DNA from: Ananas comosus
Taxonomy: Eukaryota; Streptophyta; Magnoliopsida; Poales; Bromeliaceae
DNA: 64,000 nt
Direction: 5' to 3'
Assembly (NCBI RefSeq): GCF_001540865.1
Contig: NC_033625.1
Location: 11,012,190-11,076,189 of the forward strand
Part shown: positions 12,164 to 27,100 of the stretch, in pieces
Layout: every line of letters begins with the position of its first letter
How positions within the stretch are numbered: the stretch's first letter is position 1
The notes under the pieces: generated by a model
Databases searched by the model: none
Told to the model about the DNA's origin: nothing
What the model saw: only the letters and a program-made list of their open reading frames with translations
Made by a program: the position numbers and the translations under genes

Positions 12164-15100
12164 CTATAAAGGAGATAAACACATAAATGAGGTCTGTAAT
12201 GACAGTTTTTCAACTACAGTTCACTCTGTCCATGTTAGAAATCCCTACCTTATAGCCCAACAAATTAAATGTGCAAATATAAACATCAAGAACACAATAT
12301 GGCACAGTTGTTTCAATGTAATTCCTTAGAGAACAAAAAACACTTCTCATGCTACCCCATACCAGTGCAAGCAGATCTTTGTATAGACCCTAGTAGAGGG
12401 CAAAGTAACTTTTTCAGCTTCATTAGACAACTTACTAGCAAACGGGTCAACACATAATTACTAGATAATTATGAATCTTAGCAATCAGTTGCCATACTTG
12501 AGATGATTACTCAAGATCAGCAGGAAAATTCTCTTATTGCAAGATTCCAATATTTCTGTTTTCTACCGGTTTGAAAGAATTAATAGATAAAAAAAAAAAA
12601 CAATTGATAGAATGTTAATCACATAAACAAGATTCACAACAAACTCATAACAAAATACAATAACAATTATCATCTAAGGCTTGGAGTTATAAGTTTCAAT
12701 ATATGCCTCATCAGTGAAAATAAATAAATAAATAAATAAAACACAAGCAACCAAGGAGCCATAACAGAACTAAATTGCACACAAGAAAAAGAAACCGGAA
12801 GAGATCATTTGAGGGGCATGATTATGTTGAATAGAAGGGCATTTTGTGCAATGCCGGAAAATACTTTGCTGCAAACCAAAAATTGATAACTAACGAAATG
12901 ATTATTGCATTCACGACCTAGAGGACGCCATTGTACCAAATAAGGTGCTCTATAAACTCTCCATGTGTGTAGCCTATAATAAGGTGCTCTAATTTTGCCA
13001 AGCAAAGTTAACACTTTATAACAAATAAGGACAAAAGAAAACAAGAAAAATAAAATTTTAGGTCGTGAAAGAATGACGATAACATGGAAGCAATTGCACA
13101 AAAATAATTTAAGAATCCAAAAAAAATGTAATCCATATCCTCCTGAAAACATAGGTAGTGAGAATATAAAAAGATACAAGAAAGCAAAGGCAAAATCAAA
13201 CTTTACTTCTATAATAACTAAAAAAAGATGAGATATATGATTATCTCTAGCAATCCAAAGCCATAAGTACTATATACAGCAAGAAGCAAAATAACGTACC
13301 AAAGACACTATTCCTATTGATAATTGAAATATCATTACCAATCTGAAATAACTGAATAGCAACAAAGAGTTTTATGATTATATCCAAACGAATCGTAAAC
13401 CCAAGGACGACACATAATCTCCCATCTACATATGTCATATGTTAAATGCACAAGAAGCACACCAATTATTTATCAAAGATATTAGATCCATAGAATCCTA
13501 TTACATATGACATATCCAAACATAGATATTACACTCTAAAAACTGCAGCAAATTTGAGAAATGGAGATGCAAAAGTGCAGCCATAATTCCAATAAGATAA
13601 TTATATATCTTCAATGCACAACCATCCCACAGTAAACCTTACCATATCAAAGTTGAAAAGGTTACTGTGAATGCCTTTGTCCATTAGTAGCTCCCATTGC
13701 CTATTAGCGAACATGAAGGAATAGTTGTTGCTTGACATAGGAAACTCCACCCTCTAGTAAAATAAAACCAAAAGAATCCTTGATAAAGATTTTCATGTCA
13801 AAAATTATGCTCGAGAGAACTAGAAGACAAATTTACCATTAGACAATATACACGAGGATAAGATGCCTCACATTTGGATGTCCAAATTCATTGCCCATAA
13901 AATTGAGATATGCATGCCCACTAGTTGTAAATGTAATCAGTTTAATCATCTGTAACAAAACAAAAAGTATATCTTCAGGAAATTTATATTTGCATTTACA
14001 AATAGATATTGGCTTATTATTACGTACAAAACTTTTTTTTTTCTTTTTCTGTATTTCTTTTTTGGTTTATGATAGAGCAAGAGAGAAAAAAGATAAACCA
14101 TCTGAGTACTTGAAAAGAGTTTTTAGTTAAAGCACCATCAACATCAATGTATAATTTATTAGCTAGGCCTGTTGGTAATATGAATCCTCTGATAATAAAA
14201 CTCCATATGAAAACATATCCTCCATGTACCTTAGAGAACTATTATCATTCACACCTGAACCATAATAATGACCCTAAATTTATCTAAGCTAGTATTTCCA
14301 CTTCTTAACCTAAAATGAATAAACGTTAGCGGTCCGCATTGAACCAGCATCAATCACAGTATACTCATCTAATCTGAAATAAATTAATTGCAAGTTCTTC
14401 GTATTTGCCAAAAATACAAAACTGTTCCCTTGAAGCATCAAGCTTGCCCTTTCTTCTAGCAATTAAGATTCTTCATCTCATAAGTTTTGTAAAAGTTGTT
14501 CTACTTCTCAAACTCAAAGTAGCAAATTCTATAAAATTTCCAAGTATAAATATCTAAGAAACAGTAACTAATCAGTAGACTGCTCTGTATTCTTGCTCAC
14601 GTTAATAAGATTCCTAACTGTATGATTAACTATCATCCCTGCTGATAGTATCCTTATCGATATTTTAATACAATGTGATACACAAAAACTCTATGAGAAT
14701 AAAATTTTTGGTGATTGTACTGTTTCTATCAGTAGAATAACATAAGCTTTATTTTGTAAAATTTAAAATCACATGGTTCTTCCAGTCTGATATGTAGAGA
14801 ACAATTTGTCCCCGTGTTTAAATTATACACCTTCACATAAAGTTTACTTGGTTGAAAATTCAAACACTACCTTTAACACACCAATGAGAAAATATTCAAG
14901 ACAGCTATACAACACTAGCTTTAACACACCAATGAGAAAATATTCAAGACAGCTATACAATCAATACAGGAAACAAGTAGCAACATTATTAACTATTAAC
15001 TCAGTATAATCAATGTACCAAATGAGAACTCAAAAACATACTTTGACCAATTGTAAACCTCTGAAAACAATATCCTCAGATGCAACAGATTGTTCTTTTG

Positions 15101-18100
15101 GCTTGTTGAAAAGAATATCTGCAAAAGACTTTCCTCCTGATATGGACTGCAGTAAAGTACTAGAGTTAATAATTGTAAATATTAATAATTTACTCTTACT
15201 AATTAGAAATATTATTCTGTTTGACAGATGAGAAAACTAACTAACAGGAAATCCCGATACAATATTATTTGATAAAGCTACTGCAGTTGTCAAGGTGGTA
15301 AGGAAATTATAAAGCAGATGATCTAGAAAATGCCCAGGCACTGCCAGGGAATTAAATGTACTGCCCAAATATTTATGCGGTGCTCGATATCAGGATAAAT
15401 TTTCAAGGTATATTAACAAACTAGTCCCTGAAGTTCAACCCCCTCCTATCAGTCTCCCCTTCTCGGCAAGACCAATCGCTATGAGCAACCGTTGTAGTAT
15501 TAGCCTCCCCAGCTTCGTGAGCTGGAAGCACACCAGCCAATTTGTAGCCGTTAATGCCCACCGTCTCGTCCCAGATGCAGATGAAGGTGCTTGTGGGCAC
15601 ATTTCAATATTATGTAATATATTATATGCAATTTCATCCCCATAGTTCCTATTATAATAATTTAGTCCCCAAAGTTCAATAAATAAAAAGTCCCTTAACA
15701 GGTATACTTTGTAGGGACTAAGTTGAATTTAGTGTCAAACTTCAAGGACCGAACTATCAAAATTGAAACTGAGGATCCAATCAAAATAAGTGAAGCTTCA
15801 AGCACTAAATTGTTACAACTGAAACAAACCCGACTGAGATAGTTAAAGTTAAAAATTTCTGCTATGGGATAATAATGATTCAAAACCCAATGGTTTTTTA
15901 GTTATGATTTTTGCTTGTAGCTGAAGCCAAACCAAGCCCGAAACTAAAGCCCTATAAAAACCTATTTTATACATAAGAACATAAATGTCTTTTAAATATT
16001 AAATTTGGTAAATTGTTGGGTTCCCTCTAGCAAACTCTGCATTCCTCTCTCTCAAGCGATAACTAGGGAGGATTCCTATAGCTCTAGAACATTCAACTTT
16101 AAATATGGAGGGACAAGACCTAGAGATGGAAGAAATTAAGAGAGAAAAAAACACAATCAAATGTCCAATCCAGTAGTTTTGTTCAATCTACTGGGACAAC
16201 ACATAACTTTCCTTTCTCTTTCTCACAATGCCTATGAAGGATTCATGCTATAGCATGTTCAATGTTTGATTTAGAGGGACAAGGAGGAAGAAGAAGAACT
16301 TAAGGCTATGATTGGTTCCGGGATAATTCTCTCAAGGATAACAATTTTCATTCTTGGGATAACAAGTTATTCAAGGATGATTAGATGAGTGGGAATAAGT
16401 GTAAAATTTTAATTGGTTTCGAATTCTTCTATTCTGGGGGATAACCGGAATTGTGTTTGGTATTTATCTCTAGAACAGTAGAGAATAATAAAGAAGATAT
16501 GTAGTTAATAAACAATTTAAGATAATATATGTTAATGTGTTATATATCTTATGCTTTAATACATTATATATTAGAATATTTTGTACTATTTTATGTATTA
16601 TGACATAATATTGGGTAGCATGTATATTACCTCATATAATATTTTACATTGTTGTATATGTTATATTATACGATATGTAATATGAGTTTTATAAAACAAT
16701 ACAACTTAATATGGGTCATAAGATATTTTAATATAGCTAAATATCTCGTATATGATATAGTCATACTTTTCCCTTGCCTTAATTATCTCTAATAATTATA
16801 AGCTGTAGTATAAACCTAGAGATAGTAATATTCCAATCAGAGGGTAGTTATTCCAGGGTTATCCAAGGATGGTCAAGGATAACTCAGTTTCACTGGACTT
16901 GCTATTCCTATCCATTTTATTTGACGTTTGGCAAAACAGTAGGGATAGCTTTAGCTGTCCCAGTCTTCGTCCTCTTCTTCCTCCAACCTCACACGAGGAA
17001 AGGACTAACCAATGGGCTATGATGGGTTGCCTATTCTTAAACCTCTAAACTCTCACACAAGAGGAAGGATATCAACCAATGGGTTAAGATCGGGTTGCCT
17101 TTTTTTAACTTCTACTTCTTCAAAATTCAGTTATTCTAGCTAAATTTACTTCGAGCAGGATTTTATCCACCTTTTACCCTTTTGGAGAGTTTCAAATATA
17201 TTTCTGCTATCTTAAGTCTTAGAAAATTGACAAGAGCACTTGTTTGAAAGGAAAAATGGTGATGTATTATAACACCACATACGTTGTGTCCGCATGTAAC
17301 AAGCAACCTTTTCAATACGTTTGAAGGCCCTGATTTATGGCCTGGACAACACATTTGTGGAGAAGGAAATCCTCAAACCATGTCCCATTATAGAGAAAAG
17401 ACTGCAAAGGAGGTTCTATATATATTGTCAAGAACTGGCAGCAAGCTTCTTATGTGTTTGTTAATACTCAGTAGAGAAATGAAACAGGGTTTCTCAAAGG
17501 GAACACATTTGTATTTGACATCTCCAGTTCAACAAGATTAGAGATGATAGAAAAACCAAACATAGAAAAGGAACAGGAAAAAAGGCCCTTAAAAATGAAA
17601 ATCACAAGGCTTTGTTACAGCACACAAGGTTTTGTTACAGCACACGAGGTACTCCCAGATTTTCGAACAGGAAATAGGTCCACGGAGGGTTAAAAAATCA
17701 AAACCAAGGCAATGATTTAAGAGCATGAACTGATTCTTACACAGCCTAGGTTATAGATACGGATCCTTGGAACTTCTAAGTAAACTAAATACATGTACAT
17801 CTGCCCACTCCACTTCCACTGAAATAAAGATGCTAGTAAATAATTAGAGAAAAATAATGAAGCATAAGCAAGCAATACCAATTATCCAAAAGATCGCAAC
17901 AGCTATTTAAAGTGAATAATTCCTGCATTATAACTAGCAATTTCATATTCATTTCATGTTTTCAATGAAATGCTCCAAGAATCATGTGCTAGTTCACCTC
18001 AAAGATTTTATTCTATGGTAGAAGAATTTATCATATCCCTTGAGAGAATGCGTATATGTCGAAAAACAAAACCATGGATGCTAAGCAAGATTTAGCCTAG

Positions 18101-21100
18101 AAATACACGAAGCTACCTGATTATGGTTCTCCACATACGAAAGCATATTACAATGGCATTCTTGCTTGGTTACTAACACTTGCATAATCTGCGCAAACAA
18201 CATGAAGATGTTATCCAACAATCTATGAAGAATGACCATAGCCAAGCTTTGCAAAACAAATTACTTAAATCATACTAAGTCATGCAGGTTTAGTTTGAAA
18301 TTTATGATAGAGAGGTAACTGGTAATTAAATGATGAGAAAGGCATGCGTGCATAAATAAAATTATTTATGATGAAATTTCAAATAAAATATTTTGTAAGA
18401 TGCTAAACTAGGGGCGTACAGATGGTAATAAGAGCATTGATATATACAAACATTCAAGTGTTCTAACAAAAGTACAATTTGTAGAAAATACGGTTACAAA
18501 TGCAAGTAGGCTTACCATTCAAGCCCATTTTCGATAGGCTAAGAAACTTTTACAGCACCAAACAGAAGCCACCTACATTAGATCTGCATTCTACTGGACA
18601 ATGGATGCAGCATAAGTTGAGAATCACCATCTTCAAATAAAGGTCCTTTAAAATAAGGATTTAAGTACAGTGGCACGGGCTCGTGCCGGAAACTTGCTGG
18701 CACGGTACAGCATGGTGTGTGCTGGGCCATGCCGATGCGTGCCGGTCACAAAAGATTCATGTGTGCCAACACATAATAGCACAAAATATTTATTTTCTTT
18801 AGCAACAAAATATTCTAACTGTTTATTATGTATTTTTATTAAATCTTTTGAACTTTATTGAAAAAATTACTTAATAATTTAAAGAATAGAGGGTTTTGAG
18901 CTGTGCCATTGGCATGAGGACTGTATCGTACCGATATCTTGTTGGCACGGTAGATACGGCCCGTACAGATGGGCACTTAAATCCAAGGTTTAAAGTGCCG
19001 TGGCACGAGAGCCTACCGCTATCTGCCTAGCACGGTACGGCACCGGCACGCTTCCGTGCCGACACATGGTACGCTTGCGTGCCGATGGATACGCATGACC
19101 TCCTACTAGCACGCTTTGGCACGGCCCTATTTCAGTTTTTTTGTTCCAATAAACTCTTATAATGTTAATTTGAAAGATTTAATCAAATAATTATGAATAT
19201 TTGCTATGTATAGCTTACTAAACTCATCAATTAAAATACTTATAAGCTTTTTTGTATGTAAAATACAACTATACCTAATGTAAAATACAATTTTTTACAG
19301 GTTTGAATTTTTAAAATGCAAAGACATCTTCTTTCTTTTATTCTTTTGACCATATTACAGTTTTTCTTTTATAAAATACAAAAAAAATAATGTTTAAAAT
19401 TATTTTAAAAAGTATTTGAAAAAAAATTTTCAAAAAATTAGTAGATCTATCAAAAAAATTAAGCGATAAATTACATGACAAATAAATTAAATAAATTTAA
19501 GTATCAATTGATTTAATTTAACTTTTAATTTTATCAGTATTTTCAATTTTCTATCGCAAAAATAAAATTTTATGTTTGATGTGCCTCAAAATTTGTTTAT
19601 TGAGTTCGATTTTGTTCCCCTAATTCGGCAAAAAATTTAGTGGTGTGACAAATTTTGATAAAATTATTTGTGAAGAAAAATGGATGTTTGGAAGCGGAGA
19701 GCTCAGGCCGATCGCAGTATGGATCGGATATGTAAATTAAAAATTTGCCTATATATTGATAAATATAAAAAATTAAATTATAATATTTTTGACTTGCCTA
19801 ACAAGTAGATCTTCGATTTGCAATGTCTTTGGAGGGGTGTGGGCCTATGGGGTACCCAGAATGCTTCGGCTACCCCAAAAAACAAAATAAAAAGAAAAAA
19901 AAAATAAAAAGCAAAACAGCAGTGCCGTATAGCACCGTGACGCGGGACAATGCGCTATGCCGCTCTATCTCGTGCAGCACGATACTATGTGCCACGGCAC
20001 AAAGGAGGGGTCCTAGACCGCCCCTGTACCGTGCGGGTACGGTACGTGCCGCTCCGTGCCGTATAGCACTTTGATCCTTGCTTAAATCCGTACTTTAAAG
20101 CTCACCATCTTCAAATAAAGGTCCCTTAAAACCTTAAATCAAGGGCTTATAAGGTTTATTTTCTTACTTAATTATAATTTTCCATCAATTTGTTTTTCGA
20201 AGGTCAAGACACACGGGTCAAAATGAGCGAATAGGATGCTCATAACTTGCCATGCCAATCTACCCATGCTATTGAATTTATGGGCAGGTCTATTTCAACC
20301 CTATATTTTTCGCAATAGAATTTTTGTGGTAGTTTTACTTCCTCATTTCTCTACGTCTCTACAATCTGGTAAGTGGTTAGCAAGGATTGAAAAGAATTAC
20401 CCAAAGATATTTCCTTTCTCTAAGTTCGAAAATTTTGGGTTAGTTCGGACTCTGGAGGTCTTTGGAGAAAAGATAAAACTAGGCCAATAAGGATTGTTTC
20501 TTCAAAGCACATGTATCACTAATTCTGCAGTCGACGATTAATCACTTTAGCTTATCATCTAAACTTTCCTAAATGACATCTTCTTTTACAACTCAACTAA
20601 CATGAGCACTGTTAGCAATTTTCAGCAAATTTACTATGCAAACAACTTGATCTAATTACATTCTTTTTATTACATGTAAGTTCAACCAAAGCAGGGACTT
20701 GATTTATACATTAGGGGCAATTGCCTATATACCTCTACGAATTTCCCAACTTTGCAGTAAATCAGTAAAATAACCCAAATTCTTACCAATAAACTCTCGA
20801 AATAGGGGCGTATAAGAAAGGAAAAGGAACTTTTCACAGGTATATTTTAAACAAAGCGTAAATAGAAAAATTCACAATTTTACAAGGTTACATTGGCAAT
20901 TTTCTCTACACATTAAAGGCTTATAGACACAATTCGAATAAATATGCACGACCTTGTTTAATTAACATAGAATGAGTGAGAATTCAATAGGTCTTGCATC
21001 ACAATGCTGCGATACTTAACCACCTGACATAAAAAGTGCCTAAAGACACTGAAGAGTCATTTTGCAAGCACAAAATGATTCAGTATATGCCAAGACAGTG

Positions 21101-24100
21101 AAGACTATTTGGCAAGGTTCAAGCATGCCAAAAGAAAAGGAACGAAACAGCCAAAAAGAAAAGGAATGAAACCATGAAATCTTACAATTCATTTTGTCCA
21201 CTTTCAATTCTATAAAGTAAGAACAAGTGCAAAGAGTCAATCATCATGGTTGTGTCGTTGTGACAATAGATTGATAAGATACAAGCATATCATCTATTTT
21301 TCCATCCATATACTGCTCAACAAGAAGGGAAAAGTTTAAAATAGCTCGTGAGGCACAGGCCAACCCCAGCCTAGATGGCCATGGGTTGTGCCTATTAGGT
21401 TGGCATAGCCAACATGGCCTTTCTTCTTTTATTTATAATATTTTTTTAAATTTTTTCTTCTATCAAGTGTCACATAAACTATTCAAATTATGAATAATTT
21501 CTATAAAAAAACATCTAAAAATTATTTAAAGAATAATAACAGTATATATAAAGATTTTAAAAAAGAAAAAAAAATTGGGCCAACTCAGAACAATTTGGCC
21601 TAGGGACATGCTGTGCAACCTAACTGAATGAATACAGCTTGACACAACACAACATAGATCTAAACCTGGGTCATGACAAGCCAACATCCAGTCTATTTTG
21701 GTTCGCACCTTAAATCTACAGTAACTAACCATAATTCCTCTCATGATGAGTTGATGAAGTATAAAACTATGTGTTTAACTACAAAAGTTTCAGTGATGCA
21801 GTAAATGTGAAATTCTTGAAGTTTCGGTGATGCCGTCAAAAGATTAATTACGAGAAACTTCTAAAAAATTTGTTTTTAATTTTTAGAATTATTATTTTTA
21901 AAAATTTGTTTCTGAGCTTCTGTTAGATTTTTAGGATTTTGTTTTCCCATGTAAATCCAAAATAAATTAGAGATTTGATTTTGTATTTGAGAAATTTTTG
22001 TTTACTCTTCATTAAAATATCTAAAATCTAGAAAATTAATTAAGGTTAGAATTATGGTTTATTTTATATAAAACCCAAAGCCTCTTTTTAAAAGAGGAGT
22101 TTTGGAGAATAAAAAAAACTTGCTTTATTTAACATATGCGTGATCTTTCTTTACTGAATTAATGGTATGTGGTTGCCCTCTTTTTCTTCCTCTCTCCTTT
22201 CTCCTATTGTACTTTTTCCTCCTTTGTTTTTATCCATGCTACAAAACTCGAAACAGAACTCTTGATATAGTACCCGATAACCTACAATTTCAAAATTGTC
22301 AAAGTAATGAGTATATCCGTATTTGGGATTGTAAGGTATCGGACTTCTAAAATCATGAAGTTACGGTGTACATTTGGTTAGAAAGCCATTTGAATGGTTT
22401 TGGTGAGGTCCCGGTGAGGCCCGGAAGCATTCGGGCGTTTTCGGTGCGCGTAGGCGCTAAAACGGAACCCGAAAGGCTATGTTGGGCCATGAGCTAAATC
22501 CGGCATTAGCGTGGATGAAAAGATGATGAAAACATGCTCGAAAACATGTTTCAAGAGTCTCGGTTCGATTTGAAACGAATCGGAGGTCAAACGAGCGAAA
22601 ACGGACGAAAATGCTGAAATTCTGGTCCTTCGGGGACCGGTCTCTCACCGCAAGGACCAGTCCCCGAGCGCGAAAATGGCCCAGTTTGGGCTGTTGCGAG
22701 GTTAGAAGAGTTGGGGGGCTTATTTAGAAATGTTACAAGTGTGAGAGGGGTTAAGAGAGGACTTTCTCTCTCTCTTTCTCTCATTCCCTCACTCTCCCTC
22801 ACGTTTCTCTCTCTCCCTCTAAACGAAAGAAGAAGAAGAAGAGAAGAAGAAGAAAAAAAGAAAGAAGGAGAAGAAGGAGAAGAAGATCAAGAGGGTGGTC
22901 ATCTCCATCTTCTTCTCTCCTTCCTTGCCATTGGAGCATCTTGAGGGGTAAGCTTGCTACCCTTGTTAATGGTAGATCTCTAAGGATGTGGTTTTGATCT
23001 CTATGAATGGTTTAGATGGAATCCTAGCAAGCTTAATTGATGATTAGCACTTGAATCTGAAGCTTTAATAGCGGATTTTGCCGTAATTGCAATTAGGGCT
23101 CCAAAATGGGGTTTTGATACATAAGGGGTTTTGATCTCAATTGACCCTTCTCTAACCTAATTGGTAGGTCTNTAGCGCCCTAGTTGCATTAGTCTACTTT
23201 CCTATTTCTGCATTAGAGTATATGCTTTGAGAGTAGATGATGTATAGGATGTGAGCTATTTTGGGATGAATGTAAGCTAATGTTTATATTTTGGAAGATG
23301 TAAGCTTTATACTATGTTTTGGAAGTTCAATGTATAATCAAATTGTATTATAAAGGCTGAATGAATGAAATAGATAGATACTCTCTCTTTATCATTACTT
23401 GTATGTTCTATACTTGTATCTTGCTCTTGGTTGTTTTGCACTGATTGTGCTCTCGTTGTAGTTGTCGATTGTGTATGTATTCAAGTTATTTTCCTGGGAA
23501 CTTGTTGTACACAACCTCGTTGTTAGCCTTGGGCGGACAGGGGAGGTGCTGTCCGTCCGGCGTCTGTTCGACGCGCCCGGGCCGAGCCAAATTGGTAGCG
23601 GTCGCGGGGCGTGACAGGGATGATCGAAATTAATCCATATTAGTAAATAATAATAAATACAGGTGCATACAAGGTATAGGCTAGTTGTCATACAAATGGA
23701 TCAATAACAAAATGGTCATAAATATTGACTAATATGGATTAATTTCACATAATATCTCAAATTTCAAAGCCCTTGAAGAATGTCAGTGTCAAGTTTCGAA
23801 ACACCATGTTGAGGCTCTTTTCTATGTCTGAGGAACCACTGAGCTAGTTCTAGAACCACACAATGTTGGTTCCGAAACCTCATCCTCCGAAAGCTCCAGA
23901 ACTCAAGCCCTAGTGGATTCTTTTGTTGGAAATCACGTGCTAGTGTTGTGTATGACCCATTTGTGCTTTCCCTAGGACCAAACGAGGGACCGGAAGCCAT
24001 GACCACACCGTGGACATCGAGAGAGCGACTTGAGGTGGGTGCACTCTCTGAAGTGGGTTTAGCAATATTCGGTTTGCTTAGCCTCAACTAACTCCCTTTC

Positions 24101-27100
24101 ATGCATAATATGAGCCAGTAGTAGCCTGAAACAATTGTTCTCGAGTTCTTGTATACCTGCTTGTTGATAGCATGCTTATTGCTTATTATTCCTAGTTTAT
24201 GACATTATACTAGTTGTATTTCCATGGTCATTGTAGAAGCATGCTAATTTAGCAGAATAAACCTAAATAGGACATTGTGAACTATATAGTGGCAAAATGA
24301 GACATGATAGCTTTTAATTATTGCTTTAGCAGAGACACGACTATAACATGGTTACCTCGGACCACTACTATCCCATTTGGCACATGAGCATGATGTAATC
24401 AATAAATGTTATGCTCTCCTTCACCGTCTCAATGGCTGTGAATAGGGTGAATTCTTCCCGAAGAGAGGTCGCACCATTAGCTTGGTCTCCTCCTAGACAG
24501 GGCATACAAGCAACACTCGCCAGGGTCTCCTCCTAGACAGAGCTTTGGCATTGAGTACAACATGTCTAGATCTCTTCCTAGACAGGGCAGAGAATTGGGT
24601 CAAATTGATGACTATGCTAGATGATGCATTGAGTAGAACATTGCAGGTTATACATTGACACTAGATGAAGATATCACATACGCTGACATATGATGCATAC
24701 CATTGCCTATCAATTATTTAAATACCCTACATTATTACTACTCTTTGTTGCCCTGATCAGGACAGTTTGCCCTCGTCGGCGTGTTGTACACACTGTGGAA
24801 TTGTATAGTTTCTCACCCCATTATTTTCAGGTGCGTCGGGAAGGGTGGAGCGTGATGGGTGAGGACCTGTGAAAATTAGCTCTTCCCGAGATAGTGATCT
24901 CATTTTGTATTTTGGAAATAGTGACAATTGTATTATTTGGAAAATGAAAAATGTAATTGAACTTATAGTTGGTTATGGCTGTATCCAGGAAGCCTCGACA
25001 TGTTTTGTAAACAATAAAGACATTTCGAGAATAAATTCCTAGCTTATTCTCTTCATAAAAGCTTCGTATAGGTGCTTTGTGTTCCAACGCCGTGCATGAA
25101 CAGAAAAATAACCTTGTCCGTGGCACAGGTCTATGCACATGCCCAGTAGAGTCTCAGCGCTAGGGCGTGACATTTCAACAATCACAAATATAGATGCATT
25201 AATTACTCTAACATGCACCCGCAACTAAGCCTCTCGAGATCAGATGTGAAGATTGATATAAAGAGCACAAAAAATGAGAAGTGGAGAGCGATTTAGTTAA
25301 TATGTCAGCAAGCTGCTTATCTGACGATAGATGAATCAACGAGAGACTGCGCGTCTACACTTTCTCGTGAAATAAAATGATAATCAAGTTCGATGTGCTT
25401 GATGCGCACATACAACACTTGATAAGCAACGAGATAAAGATTGTCACGACAAATAGTAACCGATTATGGCAGTGGCACACCAAGATCACGAAGTCAACGA
25501 ATCCAGACAGTCTCAGCCAGGGTAAAGGCAACAGAGCGATATTCTATGAGACCCCAGATAGTCCTATATATAAGATATAATAGGGCAAATACTCTTAACC
25601 CAGCTTGAGCATTTTGGGTGGTGGCTAGGCGCAAAAGGTTAAGAGAGTTAAGTGTGCTAGGACTGGAGTAGTCTTAGGATAGGTGGTGACCTCCTGGAAA
25701 GTTGGGGTGTCACAGTTAGTATCAGAGCCAATTACCAGCGGAAAGTGTGAGATGAGTCTCGGCTAAGCCAGGGTCGGAATGACAAGGCTAGCAAAACGAG
25801 TCTCACATCATCTAGTACTTGTGAGTTTGAGCCTGACGAGAACATCAAGGCTTAAAGGGGGGGAGAATGTGAGACCCAACATAGTCCTATATATAAGATA
25901 TAATAGGACTAAAACGCTTAACCTGGCTAAAGCATTTTAGTGATGGTTAGGCCCAAGAGATTAAGAGAGTTAAGCGTGTTAGGACGGGAGTAATTCTAAG
26001 ATAGGTAACCCCTGGGAAGTTGGGGCATCACATATTCAGCTACAGAGCTTGCGAGAGTAGTTAGCAGACCACGAAATGAGGTTTGAGCCAAAAAAAACCT
26101 GATAACCAAAGGTGGAGGGCTGAGAATCAAGATATCCCACCTAATTACTATCAAAATATGCAATAGAGGAATTGGCATATCAAGAAAATGAAGCTATAAC
26201 GACCCGACCCGCTAACAATAATAACTCGTTATGCCCAAACCACCGACCGACTCGCTAACAATAATAACTCGTTAGGCCCAAACCACCGGCCCAAAATGCT
26301 TAAGCCCAGTTATTATTTCTTGATTAGGCCCTGACATCTAGCCATAACTACCCGATGTGGGATTATTGGGGTATCACATACTCACCTCGGTTAGGCCCTG
26401 ACGTCCTCGTCAGTCCTAAACACACACACAACCCAAGATCACCAGTCGATATAAGGCTTGTCTCGCTAGCCTTGTCATTTTGCCTATGACTTAGCTTGTC
26501 ATTCACCGACCTTGACTTTAGTCTATCATTCCGACCCTGGCTCAGCCAAGACTCATCTCAGACTTCCGACTAGTGAACCGGCTCTGATACCAAATGTAAC
26601 GATCCGACCCGCTAGCAATAATAACTCATTAGACCCAAACCAGCGGCCCAAAATGCTTAAGCCCAGTTATTATTTCTAGCCTAATCAAGCTTATATATCC
26701 CCACATCTAGCCATAACTATCCGATGTGAGATTATTGGGGTGTCACAGAAGCCCATTCTTATAGGTCCCATAAATATAACGAAAAATTCTTTTAACTGCC
26801 TATAGATGAATGTCACTAGAGTATGCAGAATTGCAACTAGATTGACAACATATAAGATATCCAACCGAGTGAAGGTAGGGTACTGTAAGGCCTCAACTAT
26901 CTGTCGATAACTATAGAGATCATTGAAAGGACAACCCTTATAAATAGACAAATGAGTCGTCAATAACAATGGTGTGGAAATAGGCTTACAAAAAAGCATT
27001 CCATGATGCTCAAGTAATTAATGAATATTATTTTCTTGTGTCCGCCGCAAGCCTCATGTAGAGTCCAAAATTTTCACTTCAAGGAAATAGTGAAGAGGGC

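Noticed and set aside
13008..13199. Possible extra exon starting GAGGATATGGAT after a TTTTCAG
   Set aside because: Exon 12083-12163 continues the protein much better and in frame directly after 13643, so this piece is intron.
16310..16940. Complete DNA transposon suggested by GGATAA-rich ends
   Set aside because: No convincing inverted termini or TSD; noted only as a degraded block.
25647..26020. 5S rRNA gene
   Set aside because: Only the internal-promoter part of 5S is present, at the 3' end of each TRIM LTR, with changes; this is Cassandra, not an rRNA gene.
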